NCBI RefSeq assembly: GCF_014237865.1
Contig: NZ_JACJUU010000004.1
Location: forward strand, 62,001 to 126,000
Source of the DNA: Pusillimonas minor
GTDB lineage: Bacteria; Pseudomonadota; Gammaproteobacteria; Burkholderiales; Burkholderiaceae_B
Direction: 5' to 3'
Length of the DNA stretch: 64,000 nt
Below, piece after piece: positions 27,676-35,567 of this stretch (position 1 is its first letter; every line of letters starts with the position of its first letter). Made by a program: the position numbers and the translations under genes. The notes below the pieces were generated by a model. The model saw nothing but the letters and a program-made list of their open reading frames with translations. It was not told the origin of the DNA and did no database searches.

Positions 27676-27696
27676 ATTGTTAATGCGGTTAACAAT
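27676..27696. promoter_or_regulatory. Candidate MarR operator between livK and marR
   Basis: Perfect inverted repeat ATTGTTAA / TTAACAAT (27676-27683 and 27689-27696) with a 5-nt spacer. The 21-bp length is typical of MarR dimer sites. It lies 44 bp upstream of livK and 48 bp upstream of marR, suited to repressing both directions. A hydroxycinnamoyl-CoA is the likely inducer by analogy with CouR/HcaR/FerR; this is inferred. Confidence 0.65.
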
Positions 27697-27744
27697 GAAC
27701 TTATGTTATATATTTGACGAATTCTCTTCTATAAGTGCAAACCC

Positions 27745-28227
27745 TTGGTTAACGACAACATCTCTAATGACGGCGCGCCAACGACCGAACTTGATCCGCC
27801 ACTGACGTACGTTGATTTGCAGCGCGATTCGCTGGGCTATGCCATCAAGCGGGCGCAGGTGCGTTCTTACGAAGTGCTGTTTCGGGTGCTCGGCCCCGAT
27901 TCTTTGACGCCTGGTCGTATGACGGCGCTAAGTATTGTGGCTACCCAGCAGGGCATTAACCAAACGGTGCTGGCCGAAATGCTGGGTATTACCCGGGCGG
28001 GTGTGGTGAAGGTCATCGACTCGCTGGAGTCGTTAGGGTATGTTGAACGCCAGGCTATACCTGAAGACCGGCGTAGTTATGCGCTGGCAGTGACGCCGGC
28101 GGGGTATGCCGAGCTGAGTCGCCTGAATACGCTGACGCGGGGCTACGAGAAAATGATTGCCTCGAAGCTGACGGCGGATGAGCGCAGGTTGTTGATGACG
28201 TTGCTGGATAAGGTGGCAACTGATTAG
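27745..28227 (+). CDS. MarR-family transcription regulator
   Basis: Predicted repressor of the divergent catabolic operon, 160 residues. The winged helix is complete: ALSIVATQQGINQTVLAEML, then GITRAGVVKVIDSLESLGYV and the wing ERQAIPEDRRSYALAVTPAG. The start is uncertain: the only usable codon before the conserved part is TTG at 27745, with no clear ribosome site. MarR proteins in hydroxycinnamate clusters respond to the CoA thioester rather than the free acid. Confidence 0.88.
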   Translation: MVNDNISNDGAPTTELDPPLTYVDLQRDSLGYAIKRAQVRSYEVLFRVLGPDSLTPGRMTALSIVATQQGINQTVLAEMLGITRAGVVKVIDSLESLGYVERQAIPEDRRSYALAVTPAGYAELSRLNTLTRGYEKMIASKLTADERRLLMTLLDKVATD

Positions 28228-28292
28228 TGGCGGGCGCGGAGTTTTCGAAATCGACCAGCCCCAGGCTGGTCGAAAACGATTCGCGCAAACAA

Positions 28293-28322
28293 AAAGCCCT
28301 GCATTTTTCAATGCAGGGCTTT
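28293..28322 (-). terminator. Intrinsic terminator left behind with the tRNA-Asp 3' remnant
   Basis: Perfect 13-bp stem (28293-28305 with 28310-28322) and TTTC loop. On the minus strand the stem is followed by a T-run. It lies 8 nt beyond the 3' end of the tRNA-Asp remnant, where the terminator of the tRNA operon should be, so it is probably the original terminator displaced by insertion. It may also terminate marR on the plus strand. Confidence 0.75.
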
Positions 28323-28330
28323 GGAATTTC

Positions 28331-28376
28331 TGGCGGAGCGGACGGGACTCGAACCCGCGACCCCCGGCGTGACAGG
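28331..28376 (-). repeat. tRNA-Asp 3'-half remnant (distal attachment site)
   Basis: 46 bp identical to 30088-30133, running from the encoded CCA through the acceptor 3' strand, T arm, variable loop and anticodon arm, and stopping in the anticodon stem. Beyond 28376 the match to tRNA-Asp ends abruptly. This is the signature of site-specific integration into the 3' half of a tRNA gene, here the attachment site farthest from the functional tRNA. Confidence 0.9.
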
Positions 28377-28398
28377 TCCGTTATCAAAGTCAATGTTT

Positions 28399-28481
28399 AT
28401 GCGGGTTTCGAGCCAAATCGTATTCCAAAAAGTGTCAAAAACGTGTCGATTTCATGCGGGTTTGCAGACTTTTATTCCAAA
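28399..28481 (+). repeat. Left-end repeated motifs of the element (candidate arm sites)
   Basis: Two direct copies of a composite motif: ATGCGGGTTT at 28399-28408 and 28454-28463, each followed after about 10 nt by TATTCCAAA at 28421-28429 and 28473-28481. They lie 23-105 bp inside the left attachment repeat. Repeated short motifs here are what arm-type binding sites of tyrosine recombinases look like. Confidence 0.5.
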
Positions 28482-28510
28482 GTTTTTGACTCGAAACCTT
28501 GGGCCCAGCC

Positions 28511-28792
28511 CTAGGCAGGCTCAAGTACGCGCATCTCAATGTGCAGTCCAGCGGCAGCGGCCATATTGACCAGTGCATCAAGACCAAAAACATTGATTTT
28601 TCCACGCATCAGGTCAGAGACGCGGGGCTGGGTCACGCCAAAAATCTTGGCGGCTTCGGCTTGACTCATCTTGGCGTGGACTATGTGGTGCCTAAGCGCC
28701 GTCATCAGGGTTGAACGAAGCTTCATGTTTTCCGCGACTTCCTGAGTGTCTTCGATGGCATCCCAGATGCTGGCAAATCGTTGGTTGCTCAT
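28511..28792 (-). CDS. HigA-type antitoxin, Xre-family
   Basis: 93-residue DNA-binding antitoxin. The helix-turn-helix reads HHIVHAKMSQAEAAKIFGV then TQPRVSDLMRGKINVFGLDA, the form found in HigA2-like antitoxins that pair with RelE-fold toxins. It follows the toxin gene with a 4-nt overlap (ATGA), the toxin-first order usual for HigBA. It would neutralise the toxin and repress the pair's promoter. Confidence 0.88.
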   Translation of the reverse strand: MSNQRFASIWDAIEDTQEVAENMKLRSTLMTALRHHIVHAKMSQAEAAKIFGVTQPRVSDLMRGKINVFGLDALVNMAAAAGLHIEMRVLEPA

Positions 28793-29127
28793 TTGCTTAG
28801 TTCCTGCAATAGGTCTCGATAACGTTTCGAGGCCAGATCTATATCCGCCTTGTTGGTTTTCTGCGTCTTTTTCTGAAAGCAGTGGATCACATAGACGGCA
28901 TCGGCGAACTTGGCGATGTAGATGACCCTGAAAGCGCCCTCACTATCGTGAACGCGGATTTCTTTGACACCTTGGCCCACTGCTTTCATAGGCTTCCAGT
29001 CGTCCGGCTCCCAACCGTTTTGCACCTGATCGATCTGGTAACCCGCTTCGCGCTTGGCAGAGGGTGGGAAGGCGCGAAGATCATCAAGTGAGGTTCCGAG
29101 GAACTCGACAGGCTTGGATGGCGGCAT
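28789..29127 (-). CDS. HigB/RelE-fold toxin (Gp49-like)
   Basis: 112-residue toxin of the phage-derived Gp49/HigB class, probably a ribosome-dependent mRNA nuclease. Seen: EFLGTSLDDLRAFPPSAKREAGYQ, then VKEIRVHDSEGAFRVIYIA and VYVIHCFQKKTQKT, the family's basic core, with a C-terminal RYRDLLQEL helix. I start at the ATG at 29127; an in-frame TTG at 29142 lies inside the operator-like dyad and is unlikely. It is the first gene of the pair. Confidence 0.88.
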   Translation of the reverse strand: MPPSKPVEFLGTSLDDLRAFPPSAKREAGYQIDQVQNGWEPDDWKPMKAVGQGVKEIRVHDSEGAFRVIYIAKFADAVYVIHCFQKKTQKTNKADIDLASKRYRDLLQELSK

Positions 29128-29136
29128 GCGAGATTT

Positions 29137-29152
29137 ATACAATATTTTGTAT
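29137..29152. promoter_or_regulatory. Candidate operator/promoter of the toxin-antitoxin pair
   Basis: Inverted repeat ATACAA / TTGTAT (29137-29142, 29147-29152) with a 4-nt spacer, 10 bp before the toxin ATG. It overlaps the AT-rich start region, as expected for autoregulation by the antitoxin. Confidence 0.5.
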
Positions 29153-29214
29153 TTTCTGGCAAGCTCAATGCCATCTCTTTACTGTCGTAGCGGCTGCTGG
29201 CTCAAAGATAGGCA

Positions 29215-29298
29215 GGGAGCGTTCTCTAAGGGGAAGCCCTTGGGAAAGAACTCGCTACCTATCGCAGGCATGTACGGGCCCAGAAACGTCGTTTTTTG
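29215..29298. repeat. Diverged intergenic repeat, copy 1
   Basis: About 84 bp aligning by eye at roughly two-thirds identity with 29715-29798 at an offset of 500-501 bp; the best blocks are TCTCT and CGCAGGCATG, and both end near ACGTCG. No gene is credible here; frames across it are unconserved. Confidence 0.5.
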
Positions 29299-29361
29299 TG
29301 CATCTGGAATACGTTTTGCGTTCCCCGGCTGAACCCGCACTAGCGACCGGCCGTTTTCGAC

Positions 29362-29503
29362 CGAGGCTGTGTGAAAACGCATCAGACACTGACCTCGGCA
29401 AAAAATTGACCTCTCAGATCGCACTGTATGCGTTTTTCTTGACTAGGTTAATGGTGAGAAGACCCCTGAATGTCATACTTCAACGAGTTTTCACACAGCC
29501 TCG
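29362..29503. repeat. MITE-like unit with 17-bp perfect terminal inverted repeats
   Basis: Arms CGAGGCTGTGTGAAAAC (29362-29378) and its exact complement at 29487-29503 enclose about 108 bp without coding capacity, 142 bp in all. No obvious target duplication flanks it; the flanks themselves are imperfectly palindromic. It could be a MITE or the joined ends of a lost insertion sequence. Confidence 0.75.
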
Positions 29504-29551
29504 ACCCGAAGCGGTCGTTGGGCGTTGAAGAAAGCTGTCGTTCAACGTAGG

Positions 29552-29587
29552 TGTCAATGCCGGTTGAAATCTGACCCGGTGGGTCAG
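29552..29587. mobile_element. Possible insertion-sequence end remnant
   Basis: The stretch TGTCAATGCCGGTTGAAATC followed by TGACCC resembles, from memory, the termini of IS21-family elements. It ends in a dyad CTGACCC-GGT-GGGTCAG (29571-29587). No transposase is nearby. Weak support. Confidence 0.25.
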
Positions 29588-29714
29588 TACTACACCGGCG
29601 CTAACACATAGACGCGAGAAGGTAGGGAACCAGCTTGGTGCTGACCATGCATGAAATATCTCCCTGATTTGAGTGTGTTAATGGATTCAGGGCTTGTGGC
29701 GCCGAGCAGCGGGT

Positions 29715-29798
29715 GGGGGCGCTCTCTGATGGGAGGCGTTTGCGAAAAGGGCCGCTATGTTTCGCAGGCATGGCAGGGTCGTCTGAACGTCGCTCGTT
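29715..29798. repeat. Diverged intergenic repeat, copy 2
   Basis: Partner of the repeat at 29215-29298, in the same orientation with one 1-nt length difference. It lies in the gene-free right half of the element. The stretch 29504-30045 holds this copy, a possible IS end, a hairpin and the right-end motifs, and I see no gene in it. Confidence 0.5.
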
Positions 29799-29895
29799 GT
29801 GCTCCCGGAGTGGGTATTGCGCATTGCGCATCGCATAATGAGCGGAGTGTAATGCGCACCCATTCGGGTGCATAAATCAGTAGGGGAGAGGGGGT

Positions 29896-29926
29896 AAGAA
29901 TACCGGCGGCATGGGCCGGTATTCTT
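29896..29926. terminator. Strong hairpin in the element
   Basis: Perfect 12-bp stem AAGAATACCGGC / GCCGGTATTCTT with a 7-nt loop. The T-tract is short on both sides, so terminator strength is uncertain; it may insulate the element's right half. Confidence 0.6.
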
Positions 29927-29998
29927 TAAGGTGACCCAACTCGGAAAGCTACGCCTGGCGCGGCTTTCCAGCCAGCCCGAAAGTCGGATAGTCCAAAC

Positions 29999-30027
29999 TT
30001 TGGAACGAAAAACCCGACTTTGGAATA
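29999..30027 (-). repeat. Right-end TTTGGAA motifs (candidate arm sites)
   Basis: TTTGGAA at 29999-30005 and TTTGGAATA at 30019-30027. Read on the minus strand these are TTCCAAA and TATTCCAAA, the same motif found twice at the left end in the opposite direction. They lie about 60-90 bp inside the right attachment repeat. Confidence 0.5.
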
Positions 30028-30045
30028 TAAATCAAGACGAAAAAA

Positions 30046-30070
30046 AAGCACTTACATTACGTAAGTGCTT
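30046..30070 (-). terminator. Terminator of the tRNA-Ala-Glu-Asp operon
   Basis: 10-bp stem AAGCACTTAC / GTAAGTGCTT with a 5-nt loop. On the minus strand it is followed by at least seven T. It lies 17 nt after the tRNA-Asp 3' end and was brought in by the element, replacing the older terminator now at 28293-28322. Confidence 0.85.
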
Positions 30071-30087
30071 GATTTTATTGCATTCTT

Positions 30088-30164
30088 TGGCGGAGCGGAC
30101 GGGACTCGAACCCGCGACCCCCGGCGTGACAGGCCGGTATTCTAACCAACTGAACTACCGCTCC
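30088..30164 (-). tRNA. tRNA-Asp (GTC)
   Basis: 77 nt with encoded CCA. Acceptor GGAGCGG pairs with CCGCTCC; D arm AGTTCAGTTGGTTAGAA, anticodon loop with GTC, T arm GGTTCGAGTC. Its 3' half (30088-30133) is duplicated at 28331, so this functional copy is a chimera of the old 5' half and the element-supplied 3' half. Confidence 0.97.
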
Positions 30165-30199
30165 GCAGCGGTTTGGTGCCTAACCAATGCCAAAAAACT

Positions 30200-30275
30200 T
30201 GGCGTCCCCTAGGGGATTCGAACCCCTGTACCCACCGTGAAAGGGTGGTGTCCTAGGCCTCTAGACGAAGGGGAC
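30200..30275 (-). tRNA. tRNA-Glu (TTC)
   Basis: 76 nt with encoded CCA. Acceptor GTCCCCT pairs with AGGGGAC; D arm CGTCTAGAGGCCTAGGAC, anticodon loop CTTTCAC with TTC, T arm GGTTCGAATC. Middle gene of the Ala-Glu-Asp set, 35 nt before tRNA-Asp. Confidence 0.97.
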
Positions 30276-30336
30276 AGGACAATTTTGCGTTGCGCAGTAT
30301 AACATAAAATTTTACGGCGCGTTCTTTGCGGGTTTT

Positions 30337-30412
<76 letters not shown>

Positions 30413-30774
30413 TAAAACCGGCCAACACTTTGTTTAACTTTCGTTAAAACTTGGTGCTGTCCTGCAAAGAAGTGAAATTATGCACGAGTTTTTTTTGTTG
30501 TGCAAGTCGGTTGGCGAAATTTTTTTAAAAATCGTTATTTTTTTACGTCGAGGCACAGTATGTGCGGATCTCGACACAAAAAACGCCGGCTTCTGGTACA
30601 GGCCCGTGTTGTGCCAAGTACCGCTGTGGGCCACCGGGTATCAGGGCGAGGGTGGTGTCGTAGCGACGGCTTTGCTCGGGGTGGGCATTTGTTTGCATGT
30701 GCGTTGACCAAAAGCAAGCGAATGCACTATTACTCGTTCATAATTAAAGGTTAATTTTTTTGATTCTCCAGGTT
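30413..30774. other. Intergenic region between tRNA operon and GGDEF/EAL gene
   Basis: 362 bp without a credible gene. It must hold the leftward tRNA promoter (not clearly identified) and the rightward promoter of the GGDEF/EAL gene. Runs of T and A near 30486-30543 are unlike the GC-rich surroundings. A 75-codon frame at 30480-30707 shows no family features and I leave it out. Confidence 0.6.
30704..30733 (+). promoter_or_regulatory. Candidate sigma-70-like promoter of the GGDEF/EAL gene
   Basis: TTGACC (30704-30709) and TATTAC (30728-30733) with an 18-bp spacer, 41 bp before the chosen ATG. Reasonable match, no experimental support. Confidence 0.4.
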
Positions 30775-32868
30775 ATGTCAGAGCTATTAATGCAGGCGCC
30801 CGCCGCGTGTACCGACCCGCTTTCTGAAGAAAGTTCTTTGTTCAGGGGGCTGGCCGAGAACGCCATGGTGGGCGTCTATGTGGTGTATCAGGGCCGGTTT
30901 TTGTATGTCAATGCCAAGCTGCTCGATATGCTGGGGTATACGCGCGCCGAGATGCTGCAGCGTATGTCGTTGTTCGACATCGTGGCCCACGACGAAAAGC
31001 ACCTGGTTGAAGCGCACCTTAAGCGAACGATATCGGGCGAAATCTCGCAGTTTCATTACGAACGCAAGGCACTGAAAAAAGACGGCTCGTTTATTGACGT
31101 CGAAGTGTATTGTTCGCGCATGGTGTTTGGCGGCCAGGTGGTGCTGGTCGGTTTGATGCTTGACATCACCCAGCGCAAGGCCGACGCTGAATCGGCCCAC
31201 CTCGCTTCGCTGGTGTACAAGCACAGCAGCGAAGCCATGGTCATTACCGACGCTAATGGGGTCATCATTACGGTTAATCCATCGTTTACCGATATCACCG
31301 GGTACTCCCTCGACGAGGTCTTGGGGCAACGGCTCAATATTCTTAGCTCCGGTCGTCACACCGAAGCCTTCTACCGCGAAATGTGGGGGCAATTGGCTAA
31401 AACCGGCAAGTGGCGGGGCGAGATCTGGAATCGCCGTAAAAATGGCGAAGAATACGCCGAAAGTCTGGTGATCAATACGTCGTATAACGACGACGGCTCG
31501 GTACGGTGTCGTATCGGAGTTTTTTCCGATATCACCACCAAAAAAGAGAGCGAACAGTTTATCTGGCGCCAGGCTAACTACGATTTCCTTACGGGTTTGC
31601 CCAATCGCAAGCTGCTCGAAGACCGTCTGGCCATCGAACTGGCCCGCGCGCACCGTTCAAAAACCGAGGTTGCCCTTATTTTTCTTGACCTGGACTTTTT
31701 CAAAGAGGTCAACGACAGCATGGGGCACGCCATGGGCGACGAGCTGTTGCGGCAGGTGGCTCGCCGGCTGACGCAGTGCGTTCGCGAGGCCGATACGGTT
31801 GCCCGCTTGGGCGGCGACGAGTTTGTGATTATTGCCGGTGGCCTGGCCGATCACGCGGTGGTGCGTCGTATTTGCGAGCAGGTGCTGCAATCATTGGCCA
31901 AGCCGTATCGACTTAAAGATCAGTTGGCCTATGTGTCGGCCAGCGTAGGCGTTGCGTTTTACCCGGGCGACTCGAAAGACCAGGAACAGCTGATGCGGCA
32001 TGCCGATCTGGCCATGTATGCGGCCAAAGATGCCGGTCGAAGCCAGTTTCGTTTTTACGACATCAAGATGCATGAGGCGGTGCGCGAGCGCTGGCAGTTG
32101 TCGCGAGACTTGTTGGGTGCCCTTGAAAAAGGCCAGTTCGAACTGCATTACCAGCCGGTTATCGACCTGGCCACCGGCCGTATTGCCAAAGCCGAGGCGC
32201 TTATCCGCTGGCGTCATCCCGAGCGGGGCTTTGTGAGCCCGGCCCAGTTCATTCCGTTTGCCGAAGACAACGGCATTATTATTGGTATTGGTAACTGGGT
32301 GTTCGACGAGGCCACCCGCCAATTGATGGCCTGGCGCGATATGGGGTTTGAAGACTTCAACGTAGGCATCAACGTCTCGCCCGTGCAGTTGCGTGGCGAG
32401 GGGCTCGACCACCGTCAATGGTTGCAACGTTTGCAAGACCTGGGCCTGCCGCCAGGCCAATTGGTGGTCGAACTTACCGAGCGCGTGCTTATGGACGTGG
32501 CGCCCATTGTTACCGAAAAACTTCTGGCGTTTCGCGACGCTGGCGTTCAGGTGGCGCTCGACGATTTCGGTACCGGCTATTCGTCGCTGTCGTATCTTAA
32601 AAAGTTCGACATCGACTATCTGAAGATCGACCAGTCATTTGTGCGTAATCTGGCCGAAGGTTCTGAAGATATGGCACTGTGCGAGGCGATGATCATGATG
32701 GCCCATAAGCTGGGTTTGCAAGTCATTGCCGAAGGCGTCGAACTGGCTCATCAGCGCGATTTGCTTAAAGGCATCGGTTGCGACTTTGGTCAGGGGTATT
32801 TGTTTTCCAAGCCCGTACCCGCCGCCGCATTTACCGAACTACTGAAGTCGGGCCTTCCGGCCAACTAA
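30775..32868 (+). CDS. PAS-PAS-GGDEF-EAL cyclic-di-GMP turnover protein
   Basis: 697-residue cytoplasmic sensor with no membrane segment. From the ATG at 30775 the order is PAS (about 22-135), PAS (about 142-258), GGDEF (about 265-430), EAL (about 440-690). The synthase motif is intact (GGDEF at 346-350), and so is the inhibitory I-site (READ, 337-340, five residues before it). The phosphodiesterase motif is intact (EAL at 474-476), with DDFGTGYSSLSYLK and EGVE further on. It could make or degrade c-di-GMP depending on the PAS signal. A TTG five codons upstream is a less likely start. The 3' end overlaps lnt by 30 nt. Confidence 0.95.
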   Translation: MSELLMQAPAACTDPLSEESSLFRGLAENAMVGVYVVYQGRFLYVNAKLLDMLGYTRAEMLQRMSLFDIVAHDEKHLVEAHLKRTISGEISQFHYERKALKKDGSFIDVEVYCSRMVFGGQVVLVGLMLDITQRKADAESAHLASLVYKHSSEAMVITDANGVIITVNPSFTDITGYSLDEVLGQRLNILSSGRHTEAFYREMWGQLAKTGKWRGEIWNRRKNGEEYAESLVINTSYNDDGSVRCRIGVFSDITTKKESEQFIWRQANYDFLTGLPNRKLLEDRLAIELARAHRSKTEVALIFLDLDFFKEVNDSMGHAMGDELLRQVARRLTQCVREADTVARLGGDEFVIIAGGLADHAVVRRICEQVLQSLAKPYRLKDQLAYVSASVGVAFYPGDSKDQEQLMRHADLAMYAAKDAGRSQFRFYDIKMHEAVRERWQLSRDLLGALEKGQFELHYQPVIDLATGRIAKAEALIRWRHPERGFVSPAQFIPFAEDNGIIIGIGNWVFDEATRQLMAWRDMGFEDFNVGINVSPVQLRGEGLDHRQWLQRLQDLGLPPGQLVVELTERVLMDVAPIVTEKLLAFRDAGVQVALDDFGTGYSSLSYLKKFDIDYLKIDQSFVRNLAEGSEDMALCEAMIMMAHKLGLQVIAEGVELAHQRDLLKGIGCDFGQGYLFSKPVPAAAFTELLKSGLPAN

Positions 32869-34615
32869 CGCGGCCGCGGCCAGGCACAGCAGTGCCAGCA
32901 GCAGGGCCGGCGTATTGCCCCAGCGCACATAGGGCGTAATGCCCTGGGTGCCTTGCACTTCAACATCAAGTACGCCCGGTTGCCGGGGCGTTAATACGGC
33001 CCTGACCTTGCCGTCCGGGTCGATGGCGGCGGTCATGCCGGTGTTGGTGGCGCGCAGCATGGGGCGCGCCGTTTCAAGTGCGCGCATGCGGGCAATTTGA
33101 AGGTGCTGCTGTAACGCCCACGACTGGCCAAACCACGCCAGGTTGCTGACATTAACCAGCAGGCTGGCGCCTGGGTCGGTACCGTTTGCCGATCGTACGC
33201 CTTCAATAATTTCTTCGCCGAATACGTCTTCGTAGCAGATGTTGGGCGCAATATATTGCCCGGCAATATTGAAAGAAGACTGCCGGATTTGCCCCCGGTT
33301 GAAGTCACCCAACGGGATATTCAGGGCGTCGACAAACCAGCGGAACCCGGGCGGAATGAATTCGCCAAACGGCACCAGGTGATGCTTGTCGTAGCGGTAG
33401 CCTGCCGTGCCTGCTTGCAGGCTGGCCAGCGGTGTTGCCCCGTTAAATGCAATGACGCTGTTGGTGTAACGATCTTCGCCATTATTCGTGTGTAGCGGTA
33501 TCCCCATCAACAGGGTGGCCTGCCGGGCGTTGGCCACGTCAAGCCAGCGTTGCCAGGTTTGCGGCGCGATGCGGTTCTGGAACAAGGGCATGACGGTTTC
33601 GGGCAAGATAATCAATGCCGGGTTGGCACCGGCCTCTTTTGGGGGCAGGCCCGCCAGATGCAGGTAGGTGTCGATGCCTTGCTGCAAATGATTGGGGTCG
33701 AACTTAAGCGATTGCTCGATATTGCCTTGCACCAGCCTGACCAGCATGGGGCTGCCCAACGGCTGCCACCAGCGAATTTGCGCCAGGCCAAGGCCCCCAA
33801 TGACCAGCCCGATGGCGCAAACAACTGTCATGGCCGCAGGTGATTCGTTGGGTGATTTCTGGGCCTGCATCAGTAAGGCAATGGCCCCCGCCGCAAACGC
33901 TGCAACCCAAGCGACGCCATACACCCCCAGCACCGATGCCCACCCGCTGAACGGGCCGTCGGCGTGGGCATAGCCAATGTTCATCCAGGGGAAGCCGGTG
34001 AACAAGGTGCCCCGTAGCCATTCGGCAAGCATCCAGAGCGAGGCCCAGGTGGTTGCGGTGAGCAGGAACATTGCAAAACCAGCAGAGGCAGAAAGCGCCG
34101 GGGATTCAGTCTTTGAGGCGGGCGTCTCGGCCTGCTTGGCATGGCTTGGCGCGTCGATATGTTCTGCCGCAGCAGGCGCCTCTGTTCGCTGTGTGGCGTC
34201 GGGCTTGGCGATGGCCGTTATTGCGCGCGGTGCGGCCAGGCGCGTTAAAAACGGTCGGCAAAACTTATAAGTAAGACCGGTGGCCAGCGCAATAAAGAGC
34301 GCCTTGCCTGCTGCCAGTACCAGTACCGCCAGCCCCGACAACACGGGGTGCAGGCCACCGTAGGTGTGCAGGCTGATGTGTATCCAGTACAGCCCCAGGG
34401 CAAAATTACCCAGACCAAACAGAAAACCGCTGAAGGCGGCCTGGCGTACCGTGCCGCAGCGCCATACCCATAAGGCCAGAAAGGTGAGCGTGAGTACTTG
34501 CACGTAAGGCAGTAGCCAGGCGGGCAGGGGGCCGTCGGAGAAACTGAAGGCATGGGCCGCGCCAATCAGTAACGGCTGCAGAGTGCGCCGGGCCCGATTC
34601 AGCCCGGCGAAAAAG

Positions 34616-34626
<11 letters not shown>
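32839..34626 (-). CDS. lnt: Apolipoprotein N-acyltransferase Lnt
   Basis: Inner-membrane enzyme adding the third acyl chain to lipoproteins. The N-terminal half holds about six membrane helices, the C-terminal half the nitrilase-like periplasmic domain. Catalytic triad: Glu343 (LPETVMPLF), Lys414 (YDKHHLVPFGEF) and Cys464 (PNICYEDVFGEE). At 595 residues it is longer than the usual 510-540, owing mostly to an Ala/Pro/Glu-rich insert at about 131-180 between two helices. It overlaps the end of corC by 11 nt. Confidence 0.95.
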
Positions 34627-35497
<871 letters not shown>

Positions 35498-35567
35498 TGT
35501 CAGGAAGACGAGTTGATCAAGCCCCTAGCATAACGGAAATTTGTGACGATTTCAGGGGGCGGATGCC

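Larger units (their letters stand above)
28331..30133. mobile_element. Small integrated element in tRNA-Asp, carrying a toxin-antitoxin pair, no integrase
   Basis: Bounded by 46-bp direct repeats of the tRNA-Asp 3' half (28331-28376 and 30088-30133), repeat-to-repeat length 1757 bp. Cargo is a HigB/HigA-type pair. Paired TTCCAAA motifs lie within about 150 bp of each end, in opposite orientation. The right part (29153-30045) has no credible gene but holds a MITE-like unit, a diverged repeat pair and hairpins. The right end supplies a replacement terminator for tRNA-Asp. No integrase or excisionase is present, so it is a decayed island or a satellite moved by another element's recombinase. Confidence 0.85.

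Noticed and set aside
28227-28514. Plus-strand frame across the tRNA-Asp remnant
   Set aside because: Its middle is the antisense of a tRNA fragment, and similar frames appear over the intact tRNA; not coding.
29064-29528. 154-codon open frame across the toxin start, repeat and MITE-like unit
   Set aside because: It runs through the toxin promoter and terminal repeats; no ribosome site or family features.
29601-29873. 90-codon minus-strand frame in the element
   Set aside because: It overlaps the diverged repeat copy; its translation resembles the repeat's other copy only because of the repeat.
30480-30707. 75-codon frame upstream of the GGDEF/EAL gene
   Set aside because: Unusual composition, no ribosome site, and it would occupy the promoter region.
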